Assembly (NCBI GenBank): GCA_019828595.1
Contig: JAHQRK010000012.1
Location: forward strand, 868,001 to 932,000
Length of the DNA: 64,000 nucleotides
DNA from: Aphanomyces cochlioides
Lineage: Eukaryota > Oomycota > Saprolegniomycetes > Saprolegniales > Verrucalvaceae
Reading direction: 5' to 3'
Shown in pieces: positions 10,635-22,044 of the stretch. Within the stretch, counting starts at the first letter, position 1. Each line of letters opens with the position of its first letter. A program made the position numbers and the translations under genes. Under the pieces are notes generated by a model. The model worked only from the letters and a program-made list of their open reading frames with translations, made no database searches and was not told the origin of the DNA.

Positions 10635-12698
10635 CTAGTTGATTTCATGGTATCCTTGGCGTCGATACAAGCCAACACCAAACCCAACACCCACGCAAAT
10701 AAACGCCCCGAGGAGGGCCATACCAACGTACAACATGGTTGAGGCCCCTTCGTTGCTCGTGATAAAAGTAGGCGTGGTATCATCAACATTGTCCTTGTCG
10801 AAATAGCCGACACTTTTGAGCCACCATTCAGGATAAAAGAGCGACTGCGCAGATAACGTAGGTCCCGACAGATTTTGCATGTGGTAGCCATCGTGGAATG
10901 TGGTCACGAGATGGGCAAACAGCGCTGTGAAGGATTCATGGGCCGTCTCAGCAAACGCCTCGCTTGTTGTCGTCAGAAACATACGCAAGCCCTGATCCCC
11001 TTGGCTTTTGATGACATGCTGAGCCTCCGCAACGATCGTCGCTTGTTTCTCCATGATTGCTGCTTCGAGTTGGGCTTGAACGGCTGCGACTACAGGTCGA
11101 GTATGGGTATAGAAGCGAGCAGCCCAATTGCCCACGATGGCAAAAGTCCAGAAATTTGAGTTCGGATCAAAACGGTGCAGCGATCCTTGACTGTACCGCG
11201 TTGGAATTTTGTCGATCTTGGCGTATATCGGCACATAAGCCGTGGCATGTGGACCATACTGGCCAAACAAAATGTAGCCAACGTCTGGGTGGGCTTCATT
11301 GGCAACCGTGACAAACGAATAACTCGATCGAAAGATTGAAATCGCTCGTTCAAAGTGGCCCTTCATAGCTGTCTCCTTGGTCATGTTGCCATTAGCATGA
11401 ATGTCTAGACAAATATTCTCCAGCCATGAAAATCTCGTAGATAATGACGTACCAAAGCGATCAGGGTCACCAAAGGGTCCAGCATCAAGGCCAATCGTCA
11501 TATCAAAGGCGGTTCCTTCAAAATGATCTCGCAAAAATGAAAGTAATGTCGTGGGCGATATGGGGGCTGCCACCTAGTCGAGTTTGAGCACGGGAGGGAT
11601 AGTCCCAAGTTCGCACCGGAGTTGAGATGGGATAGTCCGATGCAAAGATGTCTGTGATGGGAGACAGCTTCAGAGATGGATTGCCAAGAGTCAAGATGCG
11701 CCAGACTCGGCGTGTAGCATAATATTGGTCTGGTTGAATGGGATGTGCATAAACTTTGGTAAAGTCAAACGGCTCATTAATTTGAGGACTGTACAGCTTG
11801 GCTCGCACAGCAACGTCGACGAGATTTGATGAGCCCATGAAGTTGTCCCGATCGGTTAAATTGACGTGATGGATCACAAACTGGTTGGCAACAGCTGCAA
11901 TATCATTGTCTGGTACGCGCTGCGCCACCCACACTGCTGAAGCTCCAGTGTCATCAGGGTGAATGTGAAAGAGCCAAACTTCATTCGTGTCAGCCACAGC
12001 CAGCGCTTCACCCGAGGACATGGCTGCACCAGGACCAGACCATGTTGCGCCGTAGTACCCGTGCTTTTCTGCGAGATCGCCCATGATTTCGATCGCCTGA
12101 CGAGCAGTTGTAGCTCGTTCCATTGCAATGTGCGTCAGCTCAGACACGTCAAAGAGCGCTTTACCACCATCTGAAACAGGTTTCGAAACGAGTCGACCAC
12201 CGCAAGTAGATTCGGCCATCGACACTTGATGTTCGTTCATAATGCCATAGTGAGCGCCAATGTATGCAAAAGTGTCATTGACTTGAGAAATCTGGCCGAT
12301 TGACGGCGTGTTCGTCCAGTTGAATATAGAAGTGTCTGTGTTGGCCAGTGTAAAGACGTCACCTCGATCGTCCCCAACTACAGTCACGTAGACGTTCACA
12401 GGAGATGGTAGACTCTGTACATACCATAACGTGGGTATTCGAGTCGAAACTGGACAACATCGCGCTTGGCTCCAGGACTAAATGTCTTTGCTGGCACCTT
12501 GCCTAGGCGAAAGTCGCAGTTGCCACAGTCGGCACTGTGGACAACCATGGGTGATCCCGTCGCTGATGCCTAAAGATTCTCTTAGTCGCGGCATTGAAGC
12601 GAATATTGTACCATTTTGCCGACGGCAATGATTGTACATGCCACGGATGACGAAGCAAGAAGAACTGCCGTCGAGACAACGTGATGGACTGCGCGCAT
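10635..12698 (-). CDS. C69-family dipeptidase paralogue B, membrane anchored
   Basis: Paralogue of the genes at 5358 and 13902. The start at 12698 gives MRAVHHVVSTAVLLASSSVA as signal peptide, directly followed by the nucleophile Cys in CTIIAVGKM. A 42-nt GTACAATATT...CTTTAG intron leads into ASATGSPMVVHSADCGNCDFRL. Later blocks are HYGIMNEHQVSMAESTCGGRL, DVSELTHIAMERATTARQAIEIMG, HPDDTGASAVWVAQRVPDNDIAAVANQF, TRRVWRILTL, and the FDMTIGLDAGPFGDPDRF block after an intron at about 11573. The C-terminus has one transmembrane segment (LYVGMALLGAFICVGVGFGVG) and the short tail LYRRQGYHEIN. A C69 aminodipeptidase activity is expected from the family; exposure on the non-cytosolic face is inferred from signal and anchor. 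Confidence 0.87.
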
Positions 12699-13901
12699 GA
12701 GGTATTGATGCTATAATGCATCTTTGGCTCCCATCACTTCAACTGCAACTCGTACACTGTCCGTACAATGGACGATGTAATGAAATGTTGTATTGTGGAT
12801 TCGCTAGAAATTTCCCAATTTGGATTCGTTTTTTGTATCAATCTCCAATCGCGCCAATACATTGGATGAATGAAAATTAGAACAGTACTTTTTCTCATGG
12901 AAACTGTACTTTCTTTAAAAGTTTATTCAGCCAATCACAATCGCCCAAAATATTTATTAGCCAATGGCGTCGATTGGTGAATCAATCCGCCGGCGTGATT
13001 CGATTGAACGGGGTCTGGAAATTCGTATCAAATCAACAATATGTACTACGTAGTATTAGGAAGAATGCATCCAGATTGAAGTGTGTATTGTCAGTACTAG
13101 CACAGCAATGTACGCGGAGTGTACCAAAAAGGTCAGCAAGGTCATGGATTGTTTTCACTCATTTGGGACATGAACAGGAAGAACGGGTTTCATTGTGCTT
13201 GCAGAGGAAATGCCTCTCAGTTGATAGCATAGATATTAAGCTCTGAGTGCCGTATTCTGGCTATTGCGAGGCATGCATTTTTAGCAGCGATGGACAAACC
13301 CCTCACGCCATGCCCCCTGGCATTTGTGAATGATACACTAAATTGCACAAGTTTGATTGGCAGAATGATGGCCAATGAAATAATTCGAGATATTTTTGAG
13401 GTAAATTATTTTCATTAAATGTGCATTTTTACGTAATTACCAGGTAAGGACAGCACTTCAAAGTCACAGTCGACGGCTTGGAAATCATGAGAGACACTTT
13501 GAGGTCTAGTCGTCACAGCTAGCCTCTTTCTCTTTGAGTATCGTCATGTCCATGCAGTTCCTCGAGAGTAACAAAAATAATACAAAAATAATTTTACAGT
13601 CAAAGTTGTTTTTACACCTGCAAATCATTTTCAAAAATACGAGAAATTCAAACTGGTACATCTATAAGGCGATATGAAATAAAGAAATTGGTTTGCCGAG
13701 CCACCTTCTATTCGACAGAGGTTCAATAGAGAGGTAGGAATTGTGAAGAACGTCCTTGAATTGTGTCAAAGTTAGCTTTGGCTCTTCCGATTTGATTGTT
13801 AGAATAATTCGCAAAAATTTCGAGAATTTAAAATGTCTTCAATTTTCTTGTTTGAAAATGTCAATGAAGTGTGTCATTCCATTGTGGATTTCGTCGTCAA
13901 C
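12699..13901. other. Divergent promoter region between C69 paralogues B and C
   Basis: The two paralogues point away from each other across this 1.2 kb. No coding frame is convincing; the open frame at 12974-13246 has no recognisable features. CCAAT-type strings occur at 12928 (CAGCCAATCAC), 12957 (TAGCCAATGG) and in inverse at 12973 (GATTGG), upstream of paralogue B. Confidence 0.4.
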
Positions 13902-16005
13902 ATGCGAACCCACTGGGCGCTTCTCCTCTTAGCGGCAGTTGTAGCACGCCAGCCTCAACCAGATCGATGCAATGCGATTCTTGTTGGGCGTAAGGTATAA
14001 AGAGCTCATTGTTGGATGAGAATTTTGGTCTACCTTTGTGTTTATAGGCTTCATTGACGGGATCACCCATGACAACTCAGACAAATGACTGCGCAGACTG
14101 TGACTTTCGACTTGTCAAGGTGCCTGCGATGCAACATCCGCCTAATTCCCAGCGATCTATTATTCTTGTGAACCAGCCATACCCTCGCTATGGTACGTGA
14201 AGGACCCATAGCATTGGAGCTTGAATGTGTTCTAGTTGGCGAAGAACGAGGTCCAGTGTACAATAGATCCAACTTGGATAAGGGACTTTACAACTGGACA
14301 AACACAGAAGCAATCGGTTCGATTCCTCAAGTAGAACAAACCTATGGCTACATCGAAGGCGTGTATGGTATTATGAACGAGCACCAACTGGGTTTTGGTG
14401 AAAGCACGTGTGGAGCGCGGTTGTGGACCAAACCCATCTCCGAGGGTGGTAAAGCGCTCTTGGACATCACTGAGCTTTCTCGTATTGCTCTTGAACGCAC
14501 CAAAACCGCTCGCGAGGCGATTCTTCTCATGGGAAAGCTTGCCGAACAGTATGGCTATTATGGAGCTTCTTGGGACGATCCAGCAGAAGCCATCGAAGAA
14601 GCTGGCGAAGCTCTCACTGTCACCGATCCAAAGGAGGCATGGATGTTTCACATTTTGCCCGATGACACCGGCGCATCGGCTGTTTGGGTTGCTCAGCGTG
14701 TGCCTGACAATCACGTGACTGCTGTTGCCAATCAATTTGTCATTCGAACTGTCAACTTGACCGACAGCGACAACTTCCTCGGCTCGACCAACATGCATGA
14801 CGTGGCGAAACGCAATGGTTTTTGGGATGGCAACTCAGACTTTGACTTCACCCACGCATTCGCACCACGTTACGACAATGCTTACAGTATGACGCGACGT
14901 GTGTGGCGCGTCTTCAACCTTGTGAATCCTGGTTTGATTCTCAACCCTGATACCGACAATCTCGCGACGGATTATCCCTTCTCCGTCGAGGTTTTCATAG
15001 TAGCTCGACCAAAAATCTAATGTGTCTGTAGGCCACCCAACCATTGGCGCCGCAGGATCTCATGCGCATTCAACGAGATCATTATGAAGGCACAGCTTTC
15101 GACCTAACCCAAGGCTTGGCTGCTGGACCGTACGGAGATCCCAATCGCTACAGTGCGTCCCTCCGTCTATCAATATATCATCACGAGATGCCTAGATGTC
15201 GGCTCGACAGCGGCACATTCCGGTGGCTTTTTCGAGCGGTCGATTTCCATCTACAAAGCGACGTACTCATACGTGACGGTCGCGAGTCCAACGAATGAAA
15301 ACCATGGCTTTATCTGGTAAACTTTCTCGTAAGATGGGAGTTGGCCAACGCTTCCTGTAGGTTTGGGCCATACGCTCCATCAGAGACAACGTATGTCCCC
15401 ATCTACACCAAGATTAACACGGTGCCAACACGCACAGGCCATGGCTCGCTCCGTCAGTTTGACATTGACACGGCGTTTTGGTTGTATGCTCTCGTGGGGA
15501 ATTATGCCGCGAGGTACTACAAATTTGCTCAACCCTTGGTCACGTCGACACAAAATACGCTTGAAACCAAAGCTATCCTCGGTACTCTCGACATCAACCC
15601 AGACGGCGATGACCTCTGCCTCGTGTAGACCAAACTGCGATTCAAACGAAGGCGCAATCGATCTCAGATAGCCAAGGAGCAGATGCTCTCGCGTTGTACT
15701 TGACCAACGTGTGCGAATCATTCGCGACAGATGCGCACAACGGCTTCAATGGGCTCTTTGCGTCCCTCGTGACGCAATTCCACGACGGCTACATCATGTC
15801 CAACTTCACGAGTGCTGAATTGGGTGTTCAAGCCATGGGCTATCCCGAGTGGTGGCTCAATGCTGTTGGCTTCTACAAGAAGAGCGACACCACTTCGATT
15901 GGAGCAGCAGTGGGCTACGTAGTCCTCGTGCTGGTTGCAACTGCGCTCGGCTTTTTCGTCGGCCAGCGTTATGCGCACCCAAAAGGCTACGCAGCGCTCC
16001 ATTAG
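13902..16005 (+). CDS. C69-family dipeptidase paralogue C, membrane anchored
   Basis: The start at 13902 (MRTHWALLLLAAVVA) gives a signal peptide and then DRCNAILVGRK with the nucleophile Cys. Introns are short and regular: GTATAAAGAG...TTTATAG near 14000-14047, GTACGTGAAG...GTTCTAG near 14193-14236, GTTTTCATAG...TCTGTAG near 14992-15031, one near 15153-15195, one near 15317-15360, and GTACTCTCG...GTGTAG near 15582-15628. Joining them gives a continuous protein, so the apparent breaks in this gene are introns and not mutations. Blocks match paralogues A and B (VYGIMNEHQLGFGESTCGA, DITELSRIALERTKTAREAI, PDDTGASAVWVAQRVPDN, FGPYAPSETTYVPIY). It ends with a membrane segment (GYVVLVLVATALGFFVG) and a short basic tail. 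The substrate is not known. Confidence 0.87.
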
Positions 16006-16113
16006 ACGTCCAAGCGAAGTCTGCATGTCATCTCTAGGCCTCATAAAGTTCCTTTTGTTTTAATCTAGCTCTACGTGTGCGAGCAAGATGAGCAAACATA
16101 TAAATCTTAGCTC

Positions 16114-16695
16114 TTAGACCTGGCGATATCCAGGGAGTGTGTCTTTGGGACGAATCGAGCACACGTTTGGCGTGTACGCCTCAACATGGATAGCCATTTG
16201 ACCAATGACACAGCATGAAAAGAAGCAACTGCACGCGACGTCTTCCAACGACGAGCCAGGAATTTGAAATCGTTGTCGGACTTGGCGTCGAACATGCGCA
16301 ATCAGTAAGAGCGCCACGAACAGCACAGCCCACATCGCGACGACAAACGCATTGCTCACTTCGTACTGGAGGAAGACAACAAAGATAAACAACAGGACAA
16401 GCGCTGCAAACGACACGAGGACCTTCCAATATTTGTACATGCCGACACGGTGCGTCACTTGAGCCAGCGCGACACATGGACAAAACGTCGACATCAGACA
16501 GTTTGGTACAATATCGTCCATCATGCAGCCCAAGATATCGGTCTTCCATTTCCCCACAATGAGCTGGTTGTGGTCGAGCGCCATGGCGTACGGCGCATGA
16601 AGAGCTTGGTCGACTGGCGTCAAGATCGGCTTCATCCAACCAAGAACGTTGTGAAATGATGGAGGAGGACAGAGGGCGAAGTTCGAAGTTAACAT
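16114..16695 (-). CDS. PLAC8-family cysteine-rich membrane protein
   Basis: A 193-residue single-exon protein. The PLAC8 signature is clear: WKTDILGCMMDDIVPNCL followed by FCPCVALAQVTHRVG, and near the C-terminus ACSCFFSCCVIGQMAIHVE. Two hydrophobic stretches lie between the Cys clusters (VLVSFAALVLLFIFVVFLQY and FVVAMWAVLFVALLLIAHV), so it is probably an integral membrane protein. Plant and animal relatives act in cell-size control, cadmium resistance or calcium signalling; the role here cannot be told. Its upstream region carries four perfect GAAnnTTC sites (16888-17009), which suggests heat-shock-factor control. Confidence 0.85.
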   Translation of the reverse strand: MLTSNFALCPPPSFHNVLGWMKPILTPVDQALHAPYAMALDHNQLIVGKWKTDILGCMMDDIVPNCLMSTFCPCVALAQVTHRVGMYKYWKVLVSFAALVLLFIFVVFLQYEVSNAFVVAMWAVLFVALLLIAHVRRQVRQRFQIPGSSLEDVACSCFFSCCVIGQMAIHVEAYTPNVCSIRPKDTLPGYRQV

Positions 16696-16887
16696 TTACT
16701 CAACTCGAGAATGGTCCGAATTTCGCCATCTCTCGCCTCACAGAGAAACAACAGCTTGCCCAATCGATTGACCATTGGGTGTCATTCACGCAGCCGAAAG
16801 AAACGCTCCGTCATCGCTTGGAGGCGTTTCATTTCGACGGAATGCGGGGATGAACCAGGGTGAGACAAAAAATCTTCGAAATTCGAA

Positions 16888-17009
16888 GAACATTCGGCCA
16901 AGTCATACGCTTTCAATTTAACCCAACTGGTTTTAATTAAAGAATGTTCCTTTTCAATTTAGAATATTCTTATAATATTAAAGAACCTTGAGATTCATTC
17001 CGAACGTTC
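16888..17009. promoter_or_regulatory. Cluster of four heat-shock-element-like sites
   Basis: Four perfect GAAnnTTC palindromes occur: GAACATTC (16888-16895), GAATGTTC (16942-16949), GAATATTC (16962-16969) and GAACGTTC (17002-17009). This is the core dimer unit of heat shock elements. They lie 193-314 bp upstream of the PLAC8 gene start and downstream of the DAPF stop, so PLAC8 is the likely target. A further TTCGAA string at 16875-16880 extends the first site. Confidence 0.55.
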
Positions 17010-17255
17010 TTTTAATCAAGGAAGACAGTTGGAGGTGTGAAATTGAAGTCATCTCACCGCAGACGTCTCGTGCTCCGTGACACTTCGTTCACGACACTTT
17101 CGTTCTGCGCAAGAGATTCACAGCTCGACAGCAACTGAAAGAATGGCCTTCTTGGCCTTGTAGAGCTCCACGCGTGAGCTATAACTGTAGACGCCCGTGC
17201 CGTAATCGTACAGTAGCGTTGTATCTGTTTGAGGGTGCAGGGAAATATTACACAT

Positions 17256-18101
17256 TTAAAGCTCGATGACACCTGTGAAGGTGGCCTCAGCAGGGCCTGC
17301 TAGCCATACATTTGAAAATCCGTCAAACGTGATTGTCAGTGTGGCGCCGCTCTCGACTTGAATTGTCACGGGCGATGTGAAGCCGTGGATTTTCGACGCC
17401 ACAAGGGCAGCAGCAGCTACTCCAGTGCCACAGGCCATGGTTTCCCCTTCGACACCGCGTTCGAAGCTGCGAACTCGCAAGTGGTTGAGCTTGATGATTT
17501 GAACAAAATTGACATTCGTTCCACGTGGAGCAAAGTGGCTATGGTGGCGAACCTCACTGCCTTCTGCAAGGACATCGATGTTGTCAACGCGCTCAGTGAA
17601 AAGCACCGCATGAGGAACCTACACAAAAGACGGCGTTTCAATCGTTCGAGACACTTTTGAGCGTACTCCGGTGTCGACAGAATGCACCGTGCGCTGGCCT
17701 GATGCCAAATTGATGGACTCATTCAGGATAAGATCTTTGGGATCGGGGAGTTGGATGGAAATGACTTCGCCGTTTGAAAACGCAGACACGACACCAGCTC
17801 CAGTCTCAAACTTGATGGGGTTTGTGTGGCCTAAGAGGCTATGCACAAATCGCACAAAGCACCGCGCGCCATTGCCGCACATGTTGGCCGTGTCGCCATC
17901 GCACTGGATGAATTGCCATGCAAAATCTGCTCGGCCGGAGGTGCAATCCACGAGGAGGAGAAGTCCATCTGCGCCAACGCCTCGTTGTCGATGGCAAATC
18001 CGAATTGCTTGTTCAGGCGTGATCTTGAGACCCAGTGTTCGATTGTCAATCAAGACAAAGTCATTCCCCGCGCCGTTAAATTTGGTGAACGGCACCAACA
18101 T
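17256..18101 (-). CDS. dapF: Diaminopimelate epimerase
   Basis: DapF converts LL- to meso-diaminopimelate, the penultimate step of lysine synthesis by the DAP route. The N-terminus reads MLVPFTKFNGAGNDFVLIDNR; the first catalytic Cys is in ANMCGNGARCFVRF and the second in GETMACGTGVAAAALV. An in-frame TAG would stop the protein after PSFV, but it lies inside a 48-nt intron at 17619-17666 (GTACGCTC...GTGTAG); removing it joins VHSVDTG to VPHAVLFTERVDNIDV, exactly the conserved segment of the family. The length (about 265 residues) is normal. No organelle-targeting peptide is evident, so the enzyme is probably cytosolic. Lysine biosynthesis by this route is usual in oomycetes and absent from animals and fungi. 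Confidence 0.93.
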
Positions 18102-19402
18102 GGGTAAGAAAGTCTGTCCATCTCACCCTCATACAATATATATCATGTAAAAAATTGAAATTATTATGCATTTTAGACTTGTATTATAAATTTAAAAAGT
18201 GCACTGACAATTTTCCAAGTAAATTTAACTGTCATAGTCTTCAAAATTATGCATAATTAATGCTTACATAAAGGCAGGCCATCTGAGTTCTGCAATCTTT
18301 TGCACTCTTGGATCACTTATTGCACCGCCCAAGCCTTGCTTGGACGTTGAGTTGCTCTGGAAGCAAAGCCTTGGAGCGGTGCCATTCTCGGTCTGGAGAA
18401 TGAAAGAGCGTAAGGATGGATGGACTGATTTTGTTGAGAGCTTCAACTTCGATGTTTCGATGGAGTACAGTATCAACACCCGTCAAGGGGAAGCCGATCT
18501 GGATGGACTCAAAACTTGAGAACGCTCGTACACTGTGTGAGCCATGCAACTCAGCTCAGGAGACAATCGTTCCATCTTCATTCTGGCGATAGATTGCAAC
18601 CACCCACCATGGCAGAGAATGTCGCTACAACCCGCCGACAAGAGTCTACTAACGTAAAAGTCCAAAATCAGTGGATCAAAATCGAGCACCAATCCCATGA
18701 CAGCAGTAGAACCTCCATAATATATTACATCGTGTTATCCGGGAACGACGGAATTTTAGTACAAGTGGTACTGGGATTGTTTGAATTAGAGTGTGCCCAA
18801 TGCGAAATAAACAAGTACGTTAATTATATATGATTGGACCAAAGTAGATAATCTTTACCAACTAATTTTTAAGGCTGTGATTTGAAATCATCACTAAATA
18901 CAGGTCAAACAAGTCGAAACAAACATTTTCTTTGTTATCAAGCGATGGTTTCGAGTATATCGCGCTAAGACATTGGAAAAGAATTGAACCTCGATACAAG
19001 CACTGTGGGATTCCAAACTTACTGACAGTGATTGGGTGAATATATGTCCCAACTGCAAACCTAAATTACCTGCAAATGATTGGACAATTGCCACAGTGCC
19101 AAAATTCCGTCGATCCCTCGGTAACGAATACTTCTCATAATTTATAATTCTTATGAAAACTAATGTCCTAACCCTCATGGCTCTGACATTCAAAATCAAC
19201 ATTTTTCCATACATTATTCCATATAAGAGCAATACTCGATTTTGATCCACAAAAAAGTAAGCAAGTGCTATGATGGAAATTCACTTTATGCTTAAAACAA
19301 AGAGGAATTCGGCATATTTTGGTGTCTGCTTTGTTCTCTGACTTATTCTCATTTCAGGACAATCTTCGTCTTTCTGGTTGCAAATGTGGATCGCGAGATA
19401 TT
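18102..19402. other. Gene-free stretch left of the transposon nest
   Basis: AT-rich sequence with short random open frames on both strands. I recognise no protein, RNA gene or repeat. A single TTATCCGGGA string at 18737-18746 is only loosely like the promoter motif. Confidence 0.4.
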
Positions 19403-19709
19403 AGAGAGTTTTCGGTCGCTCACATTTAAGATTAGATTGACAAAAATTCTCCGAAACTTGATAAACCTGTAGAAACACTTTCTTAAAACTCTTCGAATTT
19501 AAACAACTTTTGGCATTCAAGGCTCTGAATCTAAAAAGTCGCTGGACGTTGTAAGTTTAGGACCTGTTCGGAGCGCATTTTGAGACAACGACATTTCGAC
19601 ACGTCAAAATACGCTGGCGATACGACAGACTGCAGCGCATTTGTCAGTCTGCAGGTATTGGTTAAAATGCATGTAATATATCGGCCACTGAAAGGAAAGC
19701 GTAAAGTTA

Positions 19710-20604
19710 ATGGACATAAGTCAGTCCGTTTTGCATTCGATGGAAGGAGCTTCACGCGAGGAGCTGCTGCAAATGCTCAATGTAGCGATGACGAAGATAG
19801 CAGCATCGTCGACAGCCTCAACAAGTCCCGACGAGGCGCATCCGGCCCCGTCAGCAGCGAAACCATCGAAGCGTGTCGCAAAGAAGACAATAAGCATGAC
19901 CAAGCAAGTCAAGACTGTTTGGACATCTGAGATGGTTGCGACTCTACTTGAAAAACGTTGCGACGACTATGCAGCAAGTTTTGAACTGAATCGGAGCGCT
20001 GTCCAATTGTCGATATTGTGGGGAAAGATTGCTTTGTCGATCAACACAGTCCATGGTACGAACGTACCAGCACTGGCCGTCAAGAACAAGTATTGCAGTC
20101 TCAAACGCGAGTACTCAGCCATTCGCATGGCTGACAATCCACAGGAAATGAGGTCACTGTGACCTACCCTGAGTACTGGGATGAATTGGTGTCTGCACTT
20201 GGTGGAATGCATGGTCTTGGTCACCATGATTATGCTTTCGGTGCGTCTGTAGACGACGACAAATCGAGTTCAGATGAAGGGGGCGAATCGACTGCACATG
20301 GAAAACAGCCCCTGGTTCTAGACTCTGACATGTCTAGACAGCGATCGAAGCGTCCAAAAAAGATCGACATTGGCCAAGGACTAGTTTCACTGGGTGAAAG
20401 CTTGGTCATGGGATTGCAAGGATTACAAAGTGTACAACCAAGCGCAGTTGACAAAATGAATCGCGTGAGTTGCTTGCTGTTGTAAACAAGTTGGAGTCAG
20501 CATTGTCACAAAGCGCTACAATTCAAAACGAGCTGTTGTCAGCGGTGGTCCAAAATACATCAGTGCAGAATGAACTTCTAACATTTCTGCGGCGCAACAA
20601 TTGA
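19710..20604 (+). pseudogene. Myb/SANT-like accessory protein of nested Harbinger element (frameshifted)
   Basis: Harbinger elements encode a Myb-like DNA-binding partner of the transposase. The first frame (MDISQSVLHSMEGAS...) contains the Myb/SANT-like part: VWTSEMVATLLEKRC, then VKNKYCSLKREYSAIRMAD. It stops at 20160-20162, but another frame continues GNEVTVTYPEYWDELVSAL, and after a second shift near 20460 a third reads ELLAVVNKLESALSQSATIQNELL to the stop at 20602-20604. At least two frameshifts therefore break the gene. Confidence 0.7.
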
Positions 20605-20766
20605 GTGTGGAGCATGCAACTGAGTATAAGACACTTAATCAATCTACGTTTATCTCATCTGTGGCAACATCTTTGCGTGAACGATAGAAGCCTAGCGTGC
20701 TAGACTCACGCAAATTCATTGAGATATCGCATTACACTCTCTCTAGTTGCATTTGCCAAATCGCTA

Positions 20767-21890
20767 TCAACAATGATTGTCGCTTGGATACACTATGTCC
20801 CCACCGATATGTATCCAATCCCGAGGCTCAACATGCGGTGCATTTGAATCAAGATCGATTATCCAGTTGTGAAGCACCAAAGTGGCTTCGATAACACGCG
20901 CCATTGACTTTGGAGAATGGAATTCGAGTGGTTTCTTGAACAAGCGGAACTTGTTTTTCCACAGGCCAAAGCTTTGTTCGACAATAGTACGAGTGCGTGA
21001 GTGGACTAAGTTGTAATGCGCTTTACATTTCTTCATGTTCGAAACAATCGGAAACGGAGTCAGTACATGAGGGAGAAGCGTATAGCCAGCATCAGCGAGT
21101 ATGTAGCCGCCATTTGGAATGACCCGCGACTTTCCAAACATAGAGTTCTTAAAAATCATTCTGTCATTTTGAGATCCAGGCCGCAATGAATAGGCCATGA
21201 ACCTCTTCTTATCATCCACCAGCGCCATCAAATTGAATGCTGGGAATCCTTTACGGCAGTACCATCCTTCATGTTGACGGAACGCTTGATCATAACAAGA
21301 CAACCATCAATGGCACCATAGACATTTGGAAAACCAGAGACGGACTCAAAGCCAGAAGCTATTGAGCTCCAAGAGGCTGCAGACGATGGCAACGCAACCG
21401 CAGCCGAAAGGTGTGCATGTTGAATGAGTAAAATGATTTCCAATATGTGTTCATATGCCTTTGTTTTTCCAATACCAAATATGAGAGCAACGCAATCCAG
21501 ACCATCGCAGTGTGTGAGGTAATACATAGTGATGGCCAAGCGGTCCACAACATCACAACGGGCGCTGATGTGAATTGGGGGATGCACCTTTGTCCATGAG
21601 ATGGAGAGTTGGTGTGCAATAGCAAAGAATGTCTTCCGCGAGCAACGTAAGTATCTCAAAAACCAGCCATCCATGCCTGAAGCAGCTCGTACAGCTGGCC
21701 AAACGGATTGTCCGCTCCCGACAAAATCATTCATGCGCTCCGACGGATTTTCGCGACCATCAACCACAGCAACAGTGGCCGCAATGACTGTAATCGTACA
21801 CAGGATAGGAGCAATCTCCATGTCAAGAAATGATCTAGGGGACGTGAGAAAAGCCCCTGAAACACTTCGAACGTCATTTGACTTGGACAT
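20767..21890 (-). pseudogene. Harbinger-type DDE transposase, nested element (frameshifted)
   Basis: The N-terminal frame (from ATG at 21890) runs through VDRLAITMYYLTHCDG, a helix-turn-helix-like segment (IFGIGKTKAYEHI) and the first catalytic Asp in VYGAIDGCLVMIKR. Around 21275 the frame shifts by one; the next frame continues EGWYCRKGFPAFNLMALVDDKKRFMAYSLRPGSQNDRMIF, the second Asp in YILADAGYTLLP, and the catalytic Glu in RTIVEQSFGLWKNKFR, then VLHNWIIDLD. All three DDE residues survive, but the frameshift prevents translation of a whole protein. Confidence 0.8.
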
Positions 21891-22044
21891 TTTTGCCAAT
21901 CAGCATCTCTCAACGGAAAATGCGCTGGAAATGATTTTGATTGGCTGAACGACAAAATGTCGCTATCGCAAAATGCGCTCCGAACAGGCCCTTAAGATTG
22001 ACCATTGGAACCTCACTTCCCCTTTGCCATCCGCATAAACAAGA

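Larger units (their letters stand above)
19560..21991. mobile_element. PIF/Harbinger DNA transposon (nested)
   Basis: The left end starts GGACCTGTTCGGAGCGCATT; the right end, read inverted, starts GGGCCTGTTCGGAGCGCATT. Both continue with TTG and then diverge partly. The flanks are TTA on each side (19557-19559 and 21992-21994), the usual TWA target site of PIF/Harbinger elements. Length is 2432 bp. It holds a plus-strand Myb/SANT-like gene and a minus-strand transposase in convergent orientation, both with frameshifts. Confidence 0.85.

Noticed and set aside
12974..13246. 90-codon plus-strand open frame between C69 genes
   Set aside because: No domain, no start context and no codon pattern unlike random sequence.
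15153..15628. Apparent frameshifts in C69 paralogue C
   Set aside because: Each break coincides with a GT...AG intron of 41-50 nt and the joined protein aligns throughout with paralogues A and B.
17619..17666. In-frame TAG in the diaminopimelate epimerase gene, suggesting a pseudogene
   Set aside because: The stop lies in a 48-nt GTACGC...GTGTAG intron; removing it restores the conserved HSVDTG-VPHAVLF segment.
18891..19250. 118-codon minus-strand open frame
   Set aside because: AT-rich, no motif; consistent with chance.
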